From IMG/VR virus record IMGVR_UViG_3300018868_000395, positions 1 through 24,169 of that record: 24,169 bases of DNA; one strand, 5' to 3'. Made by a program: the position numbers and the translations under genes. The notes beneath the pieces were generated by a model. The model saw nothing but the letters and a program-made list of their open reading frames with translations, did no database searches and was not told the DNA's origin. Shown piece by piece: positions 1 to 8,689 of this stretch (position 1 is the stretch's first letter; each line of letters opens with the position of its first letter). The stretch is from a virus.

Positions 1-12
1 ATATTATATTAT

Positions 13-960
13 TTAATTTTCTAAAATATTAATAACCTTGTTTATTGTTGGTATACACACGTTTACTATCTGGGATATTCTTGATTTTGATGGTTGTTTT
101 AGTCCGAGTTTAAACTTTACAACGTAAAATAAAATCCCAGCCGTTATCGATTTAGGAGCTACAGACTCTAACTTTTCTATATTTGCTGTATATACTTCAT
201 TACAAAGATTATAAGTAATATACGGAAGGCCAAGTTGTCCACAAAATTTTATAAATGTGTCATTTTCTTTTATGTCTATTTTTTCTTTACCCAGATGTCC
301 GTATGTCTTATTATTATCCATTATTTCCATAAATATTTTTTCTCCTTTGAGAAAGCCCTTTTGATTTCCATCCGTGATATCTATAATTTGTTTACGATCT
401 ACAGGTGTATTATTAAATACACATGAATAATATAAACACGCAGAAATCAAACCATTTCTAACTGATGCACGAGTGAGTTTACCAGATTCCATACAGATGT
501 GCCACATTTTTTTAGCGGTCGGGAGGACCGCTAGATTTATTCCCATATTGATACAATAATTATGTAATCTTTCGGATATCATCCAAAAAGTTCTTTGCTT
601 ATGACTAAACGTCTGTTGATAGTGTATTCTCATCATAAGACTATTTTTATTTATACCTGGGATTGTACCAGCTATATCATAAGGATTATCAGAAACATGA
701 GTATCAGCACGCTGTACACTCCCTTGGTAAGTTCCATCATCATTTTTATATGAATTCCATTCATTACTTTCAAAAATAGACGTATTAAAAACAACACCAC
801 AATCCTGACATATTTCTGATTTTTCTTTGTCGTCCATAAATTTTTTGTTATGTTTGCATAAACCACTAGTCTCATTTTCACATTTGTATTTATATTCGTA
901 CAAATCTTCACTAAATATCTTTTCAACGTCTTTCCAAATCTGGTCTACATCAGAGTACAT
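13..960 (-). CDS. TFIIB-like transcription initiation factor
   Basis: A 315-aa homolog of eukaryotic/archaeal TFIIB, which bridges the promoter and RNA polymerase; giant viruses encode one for their own polymerase. An N-terminal zinc ribbon is visible (C35, H37, then ICQDCGVVF with C51 and C54), followed by a linker with the typical EWNSY and SDNPYD stretches. Two cyclin-like helical repeats follow, at about residues 115-205 (RASVRNGLISACLYYSC) and 225-312 (VAPKSITAGILFYVV). Length matches the family. The frame extends upstream to a GTG at 990, but the first ATG is at 960 and gives a normal N-terminus, so I chose that. It is divergent from the next gene. The role in viral transcription is inferred from the family. 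Confidence 0.9.
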   Translation of the reverse strand: MYSDVDQIWKDVEKIFSEDLYEYKYKCENETSGLCKHNKKFMDDKEKSEICQDCGVVFNTSIFESNEWNSYKNDDGTYQGSVQRADTHVSDNPYDIAGTIPGINKNSLMMRIHYQQTFSHKQRTFWMISERLHNYCINMGINLAVLPTAKKMWHICMESGKLTRASVRNGLISACLYYSCVFNNTPVDRKQIIDITDGNQKGFLKGEKIFMEIMDNNKTYGHLGKEKIDIKENDTFIKFCGQLGLPYITYNLCNEVYTANIEKLESVAPKSITAGILFYVVKFKLGLKQPSKSRISQIVNVCIPTINKVINILEN

Positions 961-1068
961 TAAAAAGTCAATCGATATAATAAAATGCACTATCTTTAAT
1001 ATTATTTTAAAAACGCAATTTAAATTATGCGCTATTTTAAATTTTTAATTTAAAATTATAATAAATAA

Positions 1069-1524
1069 ATGAGTAAAAACACCAAAATAGATAAGAATAA
1101 AACAAATAGCTTTAATATATTTGTAGATCGTGAACAATGTACTGTAAATATTACATTTCAAAAGTCAAATTATAAAGAAGACGACTTCGACGAATTTTTA
1201 ATTCTTTTTGAATCTACTTGGTTTTTAATTAAAAGAGATAATATAATTTGTCATCTATTTATAAATCTTGAAAATTTACAGGGAACTCATAATTTTCCTT
1301 TACATGTATACATTAAACTAGCAAATTGTTTAACAACTCTCAATGAAATATTCAATTCACATTGTCACGGTATTTCTATTTTAACACGAGAGCATGAACT
1401 TTGGACTGGAATTTATAATATTATTATAAAATTATGGCATCCACCTGTAACGAGACCTATACTTCTAACAGATAAAATAGCGGAGATAAAATTATTTATG
1501 AAAACTAATAAATTAATAAATTAA
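1069..1524 (+). CDS. Unknown 151-aa protein, possible STAS/SpoIIAA-like fold
   Basis: I do not recognise this protein. After a Lys/Asn-rich N-terminus of about 15 residues, it shows a regular alternation of predicted strands and helices: CTVNITF, a helix around DDFDEFLILFESTW, strand CHLFINL, helix VYIKLANCLTTLNEIF, strand GISILT, then a helix and TRPILLT. That order resembles STAS or CRAL-TRIO-like domains, but this is a guess from secondary-structure pattern only. It has no signal peptide or membrane segment. The start codon sits in TAAATAAATGAG, the same kind of start context as the putative virion-protein genes downstream. It is read divergently from TFIIB, with 108 bp between start codons. 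Confidence 0.75.
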   Translation: MSKNTKIDKNKTNSFNIFVDREQCTVNITFQKSNYKEDDFDEFLILFESTWFLIKRDNIICHLFINLENLQGTHNFPLHVYIKLANCLTTLNEIFNSHCHGISILTREHELWTGIYNIIIKLWHPPVTRPILLTDKIAEIKLFMKTNKLIN

Positions 1525-1559
1525 TTAATTAATTAATAAACTAATAAACTAATAAATTA
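1522..1559. repeat. AT-only tandem repeat starting at the stop codon
   Basis: Units of TAAT and TAATAAAC/TAATAAAT follow directly on the TAA stop of the 151-aa gene, so the stop codon is the first unit. It puts many TAA triplets in several frames just after the gene. Confidence 0.7.
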
Positions 1560-1634
1560 ATTACTAAAGAATTTATACCCAGAGATATAGTATTTATTGT
1601 ACGACAATTTTATTATTTTTTGGCGAAGATTTAT

Positions 1635-1686
1635 AATTTATTTCATTTTTTAATTTACGATAAGAATTTAAAAAATGAAATAAATT
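1635..1686. terminator. 19-bp perfect stem-loop upstream of the exonuclease gene
   Basis: AATTTATTTCATTTTTTAA (1635-1653) and its exact reverse complement (1668-1686) flank a 14-nt loop. It lies 111 nt after the stop of the 151-aa gene and 16 nt before the exonuclease ATG. Mimivirus transcripts are known to end at such hairpins; here that role is inferred. It could instead be a 5' leader structure of the exonuclease mRNA. Confidence 0.6.
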
Positions 1687-1702
1687 GACAGAACAGAACA
1701 AT

Positions 1703-2575
1703 ATGACGACCCTTGATGAAAAAATTATTCATCCACTTAAAGTGATTTCGTGGAACGTAAACGGAATCCGCTCGCGTATTTTTAACGATAAGATTGCTTC
1801 AAAATTAAAGAAAGGTGCTGTAATGGATATTCAAGAAAAAAGTCCTATCGATATTCTTATCAAGGAACAAGATCCAGATATAATCTGCCTTCAAGAAACT
1901 CGTTGCAGTATTTTAATTTCTGAAAATTTTAAACTCCCTGGTTATAAGTCTTATTTTAATCAATCTAAATCTAGTGGAGCTAGAGCTGCAGAGAGATACT
2001 CTGGTACTTGTATTTTTTATAAAGAGCATCTCATTTTAAAAGCGGTTCGGGAGCAGATTCCTGGATATGAAGACGAAGAGGGAAGAATTATAGTGGCCGA
2101 ATTCGAAAATTTCATACTCATTAATGTATATGCACCCAACTCAGGATCCAATTATGATAAAAAAATAATTTTTATCGAAACTATGCTAAGCTATTTAAAT
2201 TCGCTGGAATGTAAAGTTATTTTTTGTGGAGATTTGAATATAGCAGTTTCTACACATTTTGACATCAAGAGTACTATTGCAATGCCGGGGATTTATAAAC
2301 ACGAACTTGAGTTCTATGATAGACTCATTAAAATTAATTACCGAGACTGCATCGAAGATGACGACATCGTTTTTACTTGGTGGGATACTCGTAGAGCAAA
2401 AGAAAATGGTATGTCTATTGCAAGAAATAGAAACGAAGGGTGGAGACTTGATTATTTCTTCACTAAGAATATTAATCAAGGTTCCAGTAAATGTCTGAAA
2501 CATATTGGAGAAAATAATGAAAATATACCGCTAGCTAGCGATCATGCCCCAGTGGTGTTAATTGCATTTATTTAA
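1703..2575 (+). CDS. Exonuclease III / AP endonuclease (EEP family)
   Basis: A 290-aa member of the exonuclease III/APE1 family, which cuts DNA 5' to abasic sites in base-excision repair and can trim 3' ends. The family motifs appear in order: VISWNVNGIRS (N18), DIICLQETRC (metal ligand E65), INVYAPNSG (Y143), FCGDLNIA (D177, N179), FTWWDTR (226-230), WRLDYFF (D250) and LASDHAPV (D280, H281). All expected catalytic residues are present, so it is probably active. An insertion of roughly 25 residues (28-50) lies between the first two motifs. The open frame begins at a TTG at 1685, but the first ATG at 1703 leaves the whole fold intact. It converges with the small membrane protein gene; the two stop codons lie in one tandem repeat. 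Confidence 0.95.
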   Translation: MTTLDEKIIHPLKVISWNVNGIRSRIFNDKIASKLKKGAVMDIQEKSPIDILIKEQDPDIICLQETRCSILISENFKLPGYKSYFNQSKSSGARAAERYSGTCIFYKEHLILKAVREQIPGYEDEEGRIIVAEFENFILINVYAPNSGSNYDKKIIFIETMLSYLNSLECKVIFCGDLNIAVSTHFDIKSTIAMPGIYKHELEFYDRLIKINYRDCIEDDDIVFTWWDTRRAKENGMSIARNRNEGWRLDYFFTKNINQGSSKCLKHIGENNENIPLASDHAPVVLIAFI

Positions 2576-2611
2576 TCACTTATTTAATCACTTATTTAAT
2601 CACTTATTTAA
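2573..2611. repeat. 12-bp tandem repeat holding the stop codons of two convergent genes
   Basis: The unit TAATCACTTATT occurs three times plus a partial fourth. The first unit contains the TAA of the exonuclease gene. The fourth TAA (2609-2611) overlaps the TTA (2608-2610) that is the stop of the minus-strand gene. Because 12 is a multiple of three, the exonuclease frame meets a new TAA every four codons. Confidence 0.85.
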
Positions 2612-2880
2612 TCGCCTTTTCTATCTTTAAAAAAATAATAAACCGAAGCAGCTAAAACAAGCGTCATAATAACGGCGATTGTTAAAGTCATTCTGTACAT
2701 TATAATATCAACCGGGGCTTCACCACATTTATTAGTTGAACAGCAACCACCCAAACTTGGAATATTAGCGACTCTTAGTGCGTTAAGGGATGAAAATACA
2801 GTCCATAACCACGCGACTATTACTAATGTTATAAATAAAAAGATAGGATTATTTGCGGGCATATAAGTAAATGGAGACAT
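2608..2880 (-). CDS. Small two-span membrane protein
   Basis: A 90-aa protein with two hydrophobic segments: about residues 13-33 (FLFITLVIVAWLWTVFSSL) and 63-83 (LTIAVIMTLVLAASVYYFF). The loop between them contains three cysteines (GGCCSTNKC), which could form disulfides. The C-terminus is short and charged (KDRKGD). I do not recognise a family. Small two-span proteins of this type are common in the inner membrane of giant-virus particles, so a virion-membrane role is a reasonable but unproven guess. It lies 40 bp downstream of the topoisomerase stop on the same strand. Confidence 0.75.
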   Translation of the reverse strand: MSPFTYMPANNPIFLFITLVIVAWLWTVFSSLNALRVANIPSLGGCCSTNKCGEAPVDIIMYRMTLTIAVIMTLVLAASVYYFFKDRKGD

Positions 2881-2920
2881 TTATATTATAATATATATTT
2901 TATTTTAATAATTTTAAATT

Positions 2921-5900
2921 TTAAACGTCGTTCCAAAAATCTTTCAGTTTCATATTCGAAATTTTGATGTACTCTTCTTTTAGAGCATTCATTTTATCCG
3001 TTAATATGTCTGTGGTGTCTTTACTAAATGTGTGTATTTTCATGTCGGTGAGATATCTGTAACTGTTTTCAACTTTATAGTATTTTTTAGTCTCAAGTTG
3101 ATGATTTATAAATTCTAACGTTTGTCTAAAAACTTTAACATTTTCATATATGACGTCGTTAATAAATGTAATTTTTGAGGTGATTATATCTAGTTCACAT
3201 TTTATTTTATTAATTAGGTATTTTTGTCTTTTGAGGTAGTACTCATTTCTAATTTTCCAAAATCTAAAAATTATTTCTTCGGCACTTTCCATCTTTACTA
3301 TTTTATCATTTTCATCAAAAACATACATGTTTTTTCCAGATATGTGGGAGATCAATTTTAATTTCTTTTCAATTTCTCGATTGTTAGTCCATTGTATAAT
3401 ATTTTCCAATGAGAGACTTATTTCAAAAAAGACGGTTGTATCGGTTGAATTATTTTTATAAGAATAAATTATTTCATCTGTTTCAAGTCTATCTAAAAAT
3501 ATTTTATAGTCTTCTGTCCAAGTTCCAATTGGTAGTTCTGTAATTATTATCTTATTACTTTTAACTTCATAAGATCCGTGTGATGTCCATTTATTATTTT
3601 CCACTTTAACGATTTTTCCAGTAAATCCCTTGTACCATGGGGTAAGTTCTTCAATTTCACTATCTTCATTTTCCACCAATTTGAGTAATCTATCTCGTAT
3701 GTCTTTTGGATTAAAACATGGAATATCCGTCGAAAATCCAGTTCCAATTCCTCTTGCACCGTTTATTAAAATTAGCGGTAAATTTGGAATGTAGTATCTA
3801 GGTTCAATAGAAAATCCGTCGTCGTCAAGATAATCCAACAAATTAAAATCTTCTTGGTTAAATAGTTCTTTAAAACTTTTAGACAAATTCGTAAAGATGT
3901 ATCTTGGACTTGCGGAATCTTTACCACCGAAAAGTCTGGATCCAAATTGTCCAATCGGTTCTAAAAGATTAATGTTGTTAGATCCGATAAAATTTTGTGC
4001 CAAGTTTATAATTGTATCTTGTAGACTAGCCTCTCCGTGGTGATAACTAGAAACTTCTGATACATATCCGGAAAGTTGAGAAACTTTTATCTCAGTATTT
4101 AAATTTTTCTTAATACAAGCAAAAATCACCTTTCTTTGCGATGGTTTCATTCCATCTATTAAATTTGGAATAGATCTCACGTTGTCGGCAATTGAAAATA
4201 AAACTAACTCTTTATTTATTAGAGAAGTTATAGTCACTTTACTAACTGTATAATCGATTGTTTCTGGATTTTTAATATTATCTAAGATCCATTTTTTTCT
4301 TGCATCTGATTCTGTTTTACTAAAAGCTAAATTAAGATTCTTGTCATCTTCTTCTGAGCAATTTTTATAATCAAGAGTCTTCATTTCTTTAAAATATTCC
4401 TTCGCTTCTATTGTAGTACTTGTACCAAGTCCCTTATAATATTTAATTTTGAATCGCGAGGGATCGTTTTTAACTTTCCACAAATTGTAATCACTGATAT
4501 TATAAAATGGTATCACAGAATTTTTATTAGAAACTTTAACAATTGGGGTAATCAAAGAAGATATGAAATCTGTTTTTAGTAATTCTGGCCACCCATCGCC
4601 TATAAAATTAACGATGAGACTTTTGATGTGGAATCCGTCTGTATCCGCGTCAGTCATTATAAGAATTTTTCCATATCTTAATTCTGATACAGATTTGTAT
4701 TTTTTACCAGTTTGAAGTCCAATAATTTTTTTAATATTATTAATTTCTTCGTTATTGGCAAGTTGAGTGTAAGTTGCTGTTTTCGTATTTAAAAGTTTAC
4801 CACGAAGGGGGAAAACCCCATATGTATCTCTTCCAACAATAGAAAGTCCGGCGATAGCAGTTGCTTTGGCGGAATCTCCTTCTGTAAAAATGATAGTGCA
4901 ATTTTTCGAATCCTTTGTTCCTGCTTTATTCGCATCGTCGAGTTTGGGGATTAGAATTCTCCCTATTTTTTTGCCATCTGTCTTTTGAAGAGATTTTTTC
5001 TCTTTAGCCTCTGCTAGCGCTAAAATACTGTCAATTATTCCCAACTTTAAAACTTGGGATATAAAATCTTCGGAATGTGTAAATCTAGTTCCAAAGTCTG
5101 ACATCTTGGTTATATGTTTTTCTTTGGTTTGTGAGGAATAAGTTGCATTATCGATGAAGCAGTTAATAAAAACGAATAGGTGATCTTTAATGTATTGAGG
5201 TTTTATAGTTAAATTTTTGTGTTTTTCTTGAATTAGTTCTGTTAATTTTTTAATAATTGGATTAATTACGTGATCTACATGTGTTCCTCCATCAGAAGTG
5301 CATATTCCATTAACGAATGAGATACATTGAAACCCATTTTGAGAAACTGATATAGATACTTTCCATCTTTCGTTTTCTTGAATTACTCTTGGGCTGGTTT
5401 TGACAGATCCGATATAAACAGAAATGTAATCGGAAAAATTTTTAATAGGCAATTTTTTACCGTTCAGATAAACGTCTACACATTTCGGAGTTATAGCACA
5501 TATATCAAAAACTCTTTTGATTAGAACTTCGGTTGTTTCATCTGTTATACACTCGACCCCAAATTTTTCAAAATCGGGGTAAAAAGTGATTTTAGTGTAT
5601 TCCTTTGTAGTCGCAGATATCACTGGTTTACCAATGATACTTAGATTTTTTTCGTAAGTTTGTACATATTTTTTACCAGCCTTGGCCGTTTCAACAATAA
5701 ATTTTGTAGAAAATATCGCCGTAAGTTTAGCTCCAAGACCATTTAGACCACCTGTAGTTCTTTTAACGGTGTCGTCGTAATTACTAGAAGTTAGAAGATT
5801 TGCAAAGATTAGCTCCGGAATATAAATATTATATTCCGGATGAATTTCAATTGGTATTCCAGAATCGTTGTAGACTGAAATAAATTTATCGTTAATTTCA

Positions 5901-6136
5901 ATTTTAATAGATTTAACAAGTTTGTTTCTCTGCACTTCATCAGCGGCGTTTACCAAAATTTCGTCAAATATTTTAAAAATCCCGGGGTTCCATTTACACG
6001 GTTTAATCTCAGCTGTATTAGTTTCTACATTTACAGTCCAACATTCGGTAGATGTACATTTTGTATCCCCTATATACATCCCAGGTCTTGCGAGTATGTG
6101 TTCTATTTGTGTATATTTTTTATAAGTTTCCGTCAT
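2921..6136 (-). CDS. DNA topoisomerase II (type IIA, viral single-chain form)
   Basis: A complete 1071-aa type IIA topoisomerase, which relaxes and untangles DNA by ATP-driven double-strand passage. Visible in order: GHKL ATPase motifs DEILVNAADE (58-67) and GGLNGLGAK (129-137); the QTK loop (SQTKEK, 335-340); TOPRIM motifs EGDSAKA (419-425), PLRGK (443-447) and TDADTDG (495-501); GMKPSQRKV (662-670); and the catalytic tyrosine in SPRYIFTN (Y746). GIGTGFSTDIPCFNP follows. It fuses the GyrB- and GyrA-like halves, as in eukaryotes, and lacks the long C-terminal tail of cellular enzymes, which matches other giant-virus enzymes. All catalytic residues are present. It lies 61 bp downstream of the thioredoxin-like gene on the same strand. 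Confidence 0.98.
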   Translation of the reverse strand: MTETYKKYTQIEHILARPGMYIGDTKCTSTECWTVNVETNTAEIKPCKWNPGIFKIFDEILVNAADEVQRNKLVKSIKIEINDKFISVYNDSGIPIEIHPEYNIYIPELIFANLLTSSNYDDTVKRTTGGLNGLGAKLTAIFSTKFIVETAKAGKKYVQTYEKNLSIIGKPVISATTKEYTKITFYPDFEKFGVECITDETTEVLIKRVFDICAITPKCVDVYLNGKKLPIKNFSDYISVYIGSVKTSPRVIQENERWKVSISVSQNGFQCISFVNGICTSDGGTHVDHVINPIIKKLTELIQEKHKNLTIKPQYIKDHLFVFINCFIDNATYSSQTKEKHITKMSDFGTRFTHSEDFISQVLKLGIIDSILALAEAKEKKSLQKTDGKKIGRILIPKLDDANKAGTKDSKNCTIIFTEGDSAKATAIAGLSIVGRDTYGVFPLRGKLLNTKTATYTQLANNEEINNIKKIIGLQTGKKYKSVSELRYGKILIMTDADTDGFHIKSLIVNFIGDGWPELLKTDFISSLITPIVKVSNKNSVIPFYNISDYNLWKVKNDPSRFKIKYYKGLGTSTTIEAKEYFKEMKTLDYKNCSEEDDKNLNLAFSKTESDARKKWILDNIKNPETIDYTVSKVTITSLINKELVLFSIADNVRSIPNLIDGMKPSQRKVIFACIKKNLNTEIKVSQLSGYVSEVSSYHHGEASLQDTIINLAQNFIGSNNINLLEPIGQFGSRLFGGKDSASPRYIFTNLSKSFKELFNQEDFNLLDYLDDDGFSIEPRYYIPNLPLILINGARGIGTGFSTDIPCFNPKDIRDRLLKLVENEDSEIEELTPWYKGFTGKIVKVENNKWTSHGSYEVKSNKIIITELPIGTWTEDYKIFLDRLETDEIIYSYKNNSTDTTVFFEISLSLENIIQWTNNREIEKKLKLISHISGKNMYVFDENDKIVKMESAEEIIFRFWKIRNEYYLKRQKYLINKIKCELDIITSKITFINDVIYENVKVFRQTLEFINHQLETKKYYKVENSYRYLTDMKIHTFSKDTTDILTDKMNALKEEYIKISNMKLKDFWNDV

Positions 6137-6197
6137 CGTATCCCAATATTATTATTTTTAATTTTTTTAAACTATTTTTTTTTTAGCAATAATTAAA

Positions 6198-6515
6198 TTA
6201 CATTTTAAGTTCCTCGATGTATCTGTTGATTTGATCAACTGTTTGTGTACCAAATGTTTTTTTAATTTTTTTACCGTATTTGATAAATGTGTATGGAAAT
6301 GTGTACATTCTATTTTCCATTAAATACGGTTCAAAATTTTCATTATCCACAAATATATGATAGATCATTGAATTTGGAATATTCACCAAAATTTTATCGA
6401 TTTCAGAAGAAGGAATACACCAGTCTGTTCCAAATTTAAAAAATACGATTTTATTTCCATAATCTTCTTCTATTAAATTTTTAAATGCAGACAAATTAGT
6501 TATAGTAATTCCCAT
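6198..6515 (-). CDS. Thioredoxin-like protein with a single active-site cysteine
   Basis: A 105-aa single thioredoxin fold: strand IVFFKF, active-site region DWCIPSSE, and the cis-proline segment YTFPYTFIKYG (P74). The usual WCxxC is WCIPS here, so only C33 is left and the resolving cysteine is Ser36. A classic disulfide reductase cycle is therefore unlikely. A monothiol role, mixed-disulfide trapping or a purely structural role is more likely. There is no signal peptide. Many giant viruses carry thioredoxin-like proteins, some of them in virions. The topoisomerase gene follows on the same strand; a small membrane protein gene is divergent. Confidence 0.85.
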   Translation of the reverse strand: MGITITNLSAFKNLIEEDYGNKIVFFKFGTDWCIPSSEIDKILVNIPNSMIYHIFVDNENFEPYLMENRMYTFPYTFIKYGKKIKKTFGTQTVDQINRYIEELKM

Positions 6516-6550
6516 TATATTATATTATAATTTAATAATATTTAAAATAT

Positions 6551-6586
6551 TAATTTAGTTTAATTTAGTTTAATTTAGTTTAATTT
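6551..6586. repeat. 10-bp tandem repeat in a divergent intergenic region
   Basis: TAATTTAGTT occurs three times plus a partial copy between the divergent thioredoxin-like and small membrane protein genes. Unlike most repeats in this window it does not start at a stop codon. It lies in the shared upstream region. Confidence 0.75.
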
Positions 6587-6618
6587 TATACTTTATTTTA
6601 TAAATAAAATGTAATACA

Positions 6619-6843
6619 ATGGCATTTCTAGATTTTTACACACTAGATTTGGTACATGTTATCACGATTGTTTTTGCGAGTGTTGTGTTTTATATGATAT
6701 TTAATAAATTTGATAAAGAAGAAAAATATAAAAAGATATTTATCGGAATATCTTGCATTTCTGGTATAATAGTTAGTATTATAATTTCTTATTTTACCCT
6801 CGAACCGGACATACCCTTAACTTCAAATTATTTTGATGCGTAA
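6619..6843 (+). CDS. Small two-span membrane protein
   Basis: A 74-aa protein with two hydrophobic spans, about residues 12-28 (VHVITIVFASVVFYMIF) and 40-60 (IFIGISCISGIIVSIIISYF). They are separated by a charged loop (NKFDKEEKYKK), and the tail is short and acidic. No family is recognised. It lies directly before the packaging ATPase gene (51 bp). A minimal upstream reading frame, ATGTAA (6609-6614), ends 4 nt before its start codon. A role in the virion inner membrane is possible but unsupported by any motif. Confidence 0.7.
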   Translation: MAFLDFYTLDLVHVITIVFASVVFYMIFNKFDKEEKYKKIFIGISCISGIIVSIIISYFTLEPDIPLTSNYFDA

Positions 6844-6894
6844 ATATAGTATTTTGTGGTGTTTTTTCCTTTTAAAAATGTTATTAATTTAATA

Positions 6895-7716
6895 ATGTCT
6901 ATTAGTTTATCAAAATTTAAACCAAGAACTATAGAAGCAAGAAGAACTACCGGTGCAGGTCCTCCGACTATTGTATTTATAGGAAAACGTGGAACAGGAA
7001 AGAGTACGTTAGTTGCCGATATATTATATTACATGAGGCATATTAAAGCGGGAGTGGCTATATCTGCGACTGAGGACGGAAATGCGTATTATTCTAAATT
7101 TATTCCAGAAATACTGATCCACTCTGAATACAAACCTGAAATAATTCAACAAGTTATAACTAGGCAAAAAAAAGTAATTAATTCAGATACTAAGACTCCA
7201 GATGGGGATGTTTTTGTTCTATTGGACGATTGTATGTACGATAAACGAATGATCAGGGATGTTAATATAAGAGGGATATTCATGAATGGAAGACACTGGA
7301 GAATATCTTTCATGTTAACTATGCAATACTGTATGGATTTACCACCAGATTTAAGATCAAATATAGACTACGTTTTTATTTTAAGAGAAAATATTATTCA
7401 AAATCAAGAAAAAATATATAAAAATTTCTTCGGAATTTTTCCACATTTTAGCATATTTCAAGACGTTCTAAATAGTTGTACAGAAGGTTACGACTGTTTG
7501 GTATTAGATAATACATCTAAAAGTAATAATATCCAAGATTGTGTATTTTGGTATAGAGCAAAACCAACCAGAAATTTCAAGGTTGGTACCAAAGAACTTT
7601 GGAAATATTGTAAAAAAAATTACGACGAGAAAAAAGCTAAAATTATACCTGAATATGATAAAAAACAAATGAAGAAAAAAAATACACCGACAATCTTAGT
7701 TAAAAAGATAAAATAA
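6895..7716 (+). CDS. A32-type genome-packaging ATPase (FtsK/HerA superfamily)
   Basis: A 273-aa motor that pumps the viral genome into preformed capsids, one of the core genes of giant viruses. Walker A is FIGKRGTGKST (28-38) and Walker B is DVFVLLDDCMYD (105-116). A sensor-type polar residue lies in LTMQYCMDLPPDLRSN (Q144), with R154 as a candidate arginine finger. The block after Walker A (AGVAISATEDGNAYYSKF) is typical of the viral family, and the length is normal. The open frame starts at GTG 6856, but the first ATG is at 6895 and no homologous sequence precedes it. The YqaJ nuclease gene follows after 42 bp on the same strand. Confidence 0.96.
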   Translation: MSISLSKFKPRTIEARRTTGAGPPTIVFIGKRGTGKSTLVADILYYMRHIKAGVAISATEDGNAYYSKFIPEILIHSEYKPEIIQQVITRQKKVINSDTKTPDGDVFVLLDDCMYDKRMIRDVNIRGIFMNGRHWRISFMLTMQYCMDLPPDLRSNIDYVFILRENIIQNQEKIYKNFFGIFPHFSIFQDVLNSCTEGYDCLVLDNTSKSNNIQDCVFWYRAKPTRNFKVGTKELWKYCKKNYDEKKAKIIPEYDKKQMKKKNTPTILVKKIK

Positions 7717-7731
7717 TATAATTGTATTTAA

Positions 7732-7757
7732 AACTTATTCAGATTAAAAAATAAGTT
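7732..7757. terminator. Short stem-loop between ATPase and YqaJ genes
   Basis: AACTTATT (7732-7739) and AATAAGTT (7750-7757) form an 8-bp stem with a 10-nt loop, 15 nt after the ATPase stop and 1 nt before the next ATG. A transcript-end hairpin is possible; in AT-rich DNA such a short stem could also be chance. Confidence 0.35.
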
Positions 7758-7758
7758 A

Positions 7759-8625
7759 ATGGATAAAATTGAAAAATTACTTAAAATACCTCAATATGAA
7801 CAAAGGAGTCCAGAATGGTTTAAACAGCGTGAAAATAAATTAACTAGTTCAGATGCCGCAACCGCATTAGGTATTAATCCGTATCAAAAATCGCACGAAG
7901 TTCTTTTTAAGAAATGTGGTCACGATTTAAATCCATTTGTGGGAAACGTGGCTACTTTACATGGCCAAAAATACGAAGACGAAGCAATTAAAAAATATTG
8001 TGAAATTACAAAACAGGAAAATTATAATTATGGATTAATAGCTCATGAAGATGTATATAACAATAAAGAATATTATTGGTTAGCCGGTTCTCCAGATGGA
8101 ATTGCTATATCTAAAACGGATATTAATGCTAAACCAGTGTTACTAGAGGTTAAGTGCCCGTACAGGCGAGTTATAAAACAAGGTATAATCCCAGATTATT
8201 ATGTACCGCAGGTTCAATTAAATATGTTTATATGCGACTTAGATGTTGCAGATTTTATTGAATATAGACCACCAAACGAGATTAATATCGTTCGTATAAA
8301 TAGAGATGATATCTGGTTAAAAGAAAATTTAACAAAACTAGAAAAATTCTGGAAAGAAGTTGAATTTTACAGGAACACTGATATTAAACTACATCCAAAA
8401 TTTCCAAAATCAAAAAATATAATCGATTTAACGGATAATTCACTTAATTTATGCGACGACATGGAGACACTTGTTTTAAATTCATATAGTATTAAAGACG
8501 CGGATTCGAATAAAACCAAGAGCGTTAAAACCAAAGGCGTTAAAACCAAAGGCGTTAAAACTGAATGTATTGCAAAAGCATCCGGGTATTTAATTTTAGA
8601 TAAATATTGTATCAGTGATATTTAA
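7759..8625 (+). CDS. YqaJ-type viral recombinase / lambda-type exonuclease
   Basis: A 288-aa PD-(D/E)XK nuclease of the YqaJ family, related to phage lambda exonuclease, which resects DNA ends for single-strand-annealing recombination. The family pattern is clear: QRSPEWFKQRENKLTSSDA (16-34), GINPY, LHGQKYEDEAI (E73/E75), the catalytic core AGSPDG (D113) and LLEVKCP (E130, K132), then VPQVQLNMF (Q151, Q153). The nuclease ends near residue 215. The remaining ~70 residues are low-complexity, with a VKTKG repeat encoded by a 15-bp tandem repeat, and end in a hydrophobic SGYLILDKYC stretch. All catalytic residues are present. The neighbours on the same strand are the packaging ATPase and the FEN1-like nuclease. 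Confidence 0.93.
   Translation: MDKIEKLLKIPQYEQRSPEWFKQRENKLTSSDAATALGINPYQKSHEVLFKKCGHDLNPFVGNVATLHGQKYEDEAIKKYCEITKQENYNYGLIAHEDVYNNKEYYWLAGSPDGIAISKTDINAKPVLLEVKCPYRRVIKQGIIPDYYVPQVQLNMFICDLDVADFIEYRPPNEINIVRINRDDIWLKENLTKLEKFWKEVEFYRNTDIKLHPKFPKSKNIIDLTDNSLNLCDDMETLVLNSYSIKDADSNKTKSVKTKGVKTKGVKTECIAKASGYLILDKYCISDI
8510..8562 (+). repeat. 15-bp in-frame coding repeat in the YqaJ tail
   Basis: The unit GTTAAAACCAAAGGC is repeated about three and a half times with small changes. It encodes VKTKG/VKTKS and adds basic residues to a linker after the nuclease domain. Confidence 0.85.
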
Positions 8626-8689
8626 TAATTTAAATATTATTGTTAAAAATAATAAGATTTAAAAGATTGATTAATATAATTAATAAGAT

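Noticed and set aside
961-990. GTG-started extension of TFIIB
   Set aside because: No family sequence precedes the ATG at 960, and the extension lies in the AT-rich divergent promoter region.
6856-6894. GTG-started extension of the packaging ATPase
   Set aside because: The first ATG at 6895 gives a normal N-terminus; the extension is AT-rich spacer.
7765-7772. AAAATTGA, the mimivirus early-promoter motif
   Set aside because: It lies inside the YqaJ coding sequence, not upstream of a gene; no convincing upstream copies were seen.
8510-8562. Mobile-element end or target-site duplication
   Set aside because: It is an in-frame 15-bp codon repeat within a low-complexity tail; no inverted ends or transposase are near.
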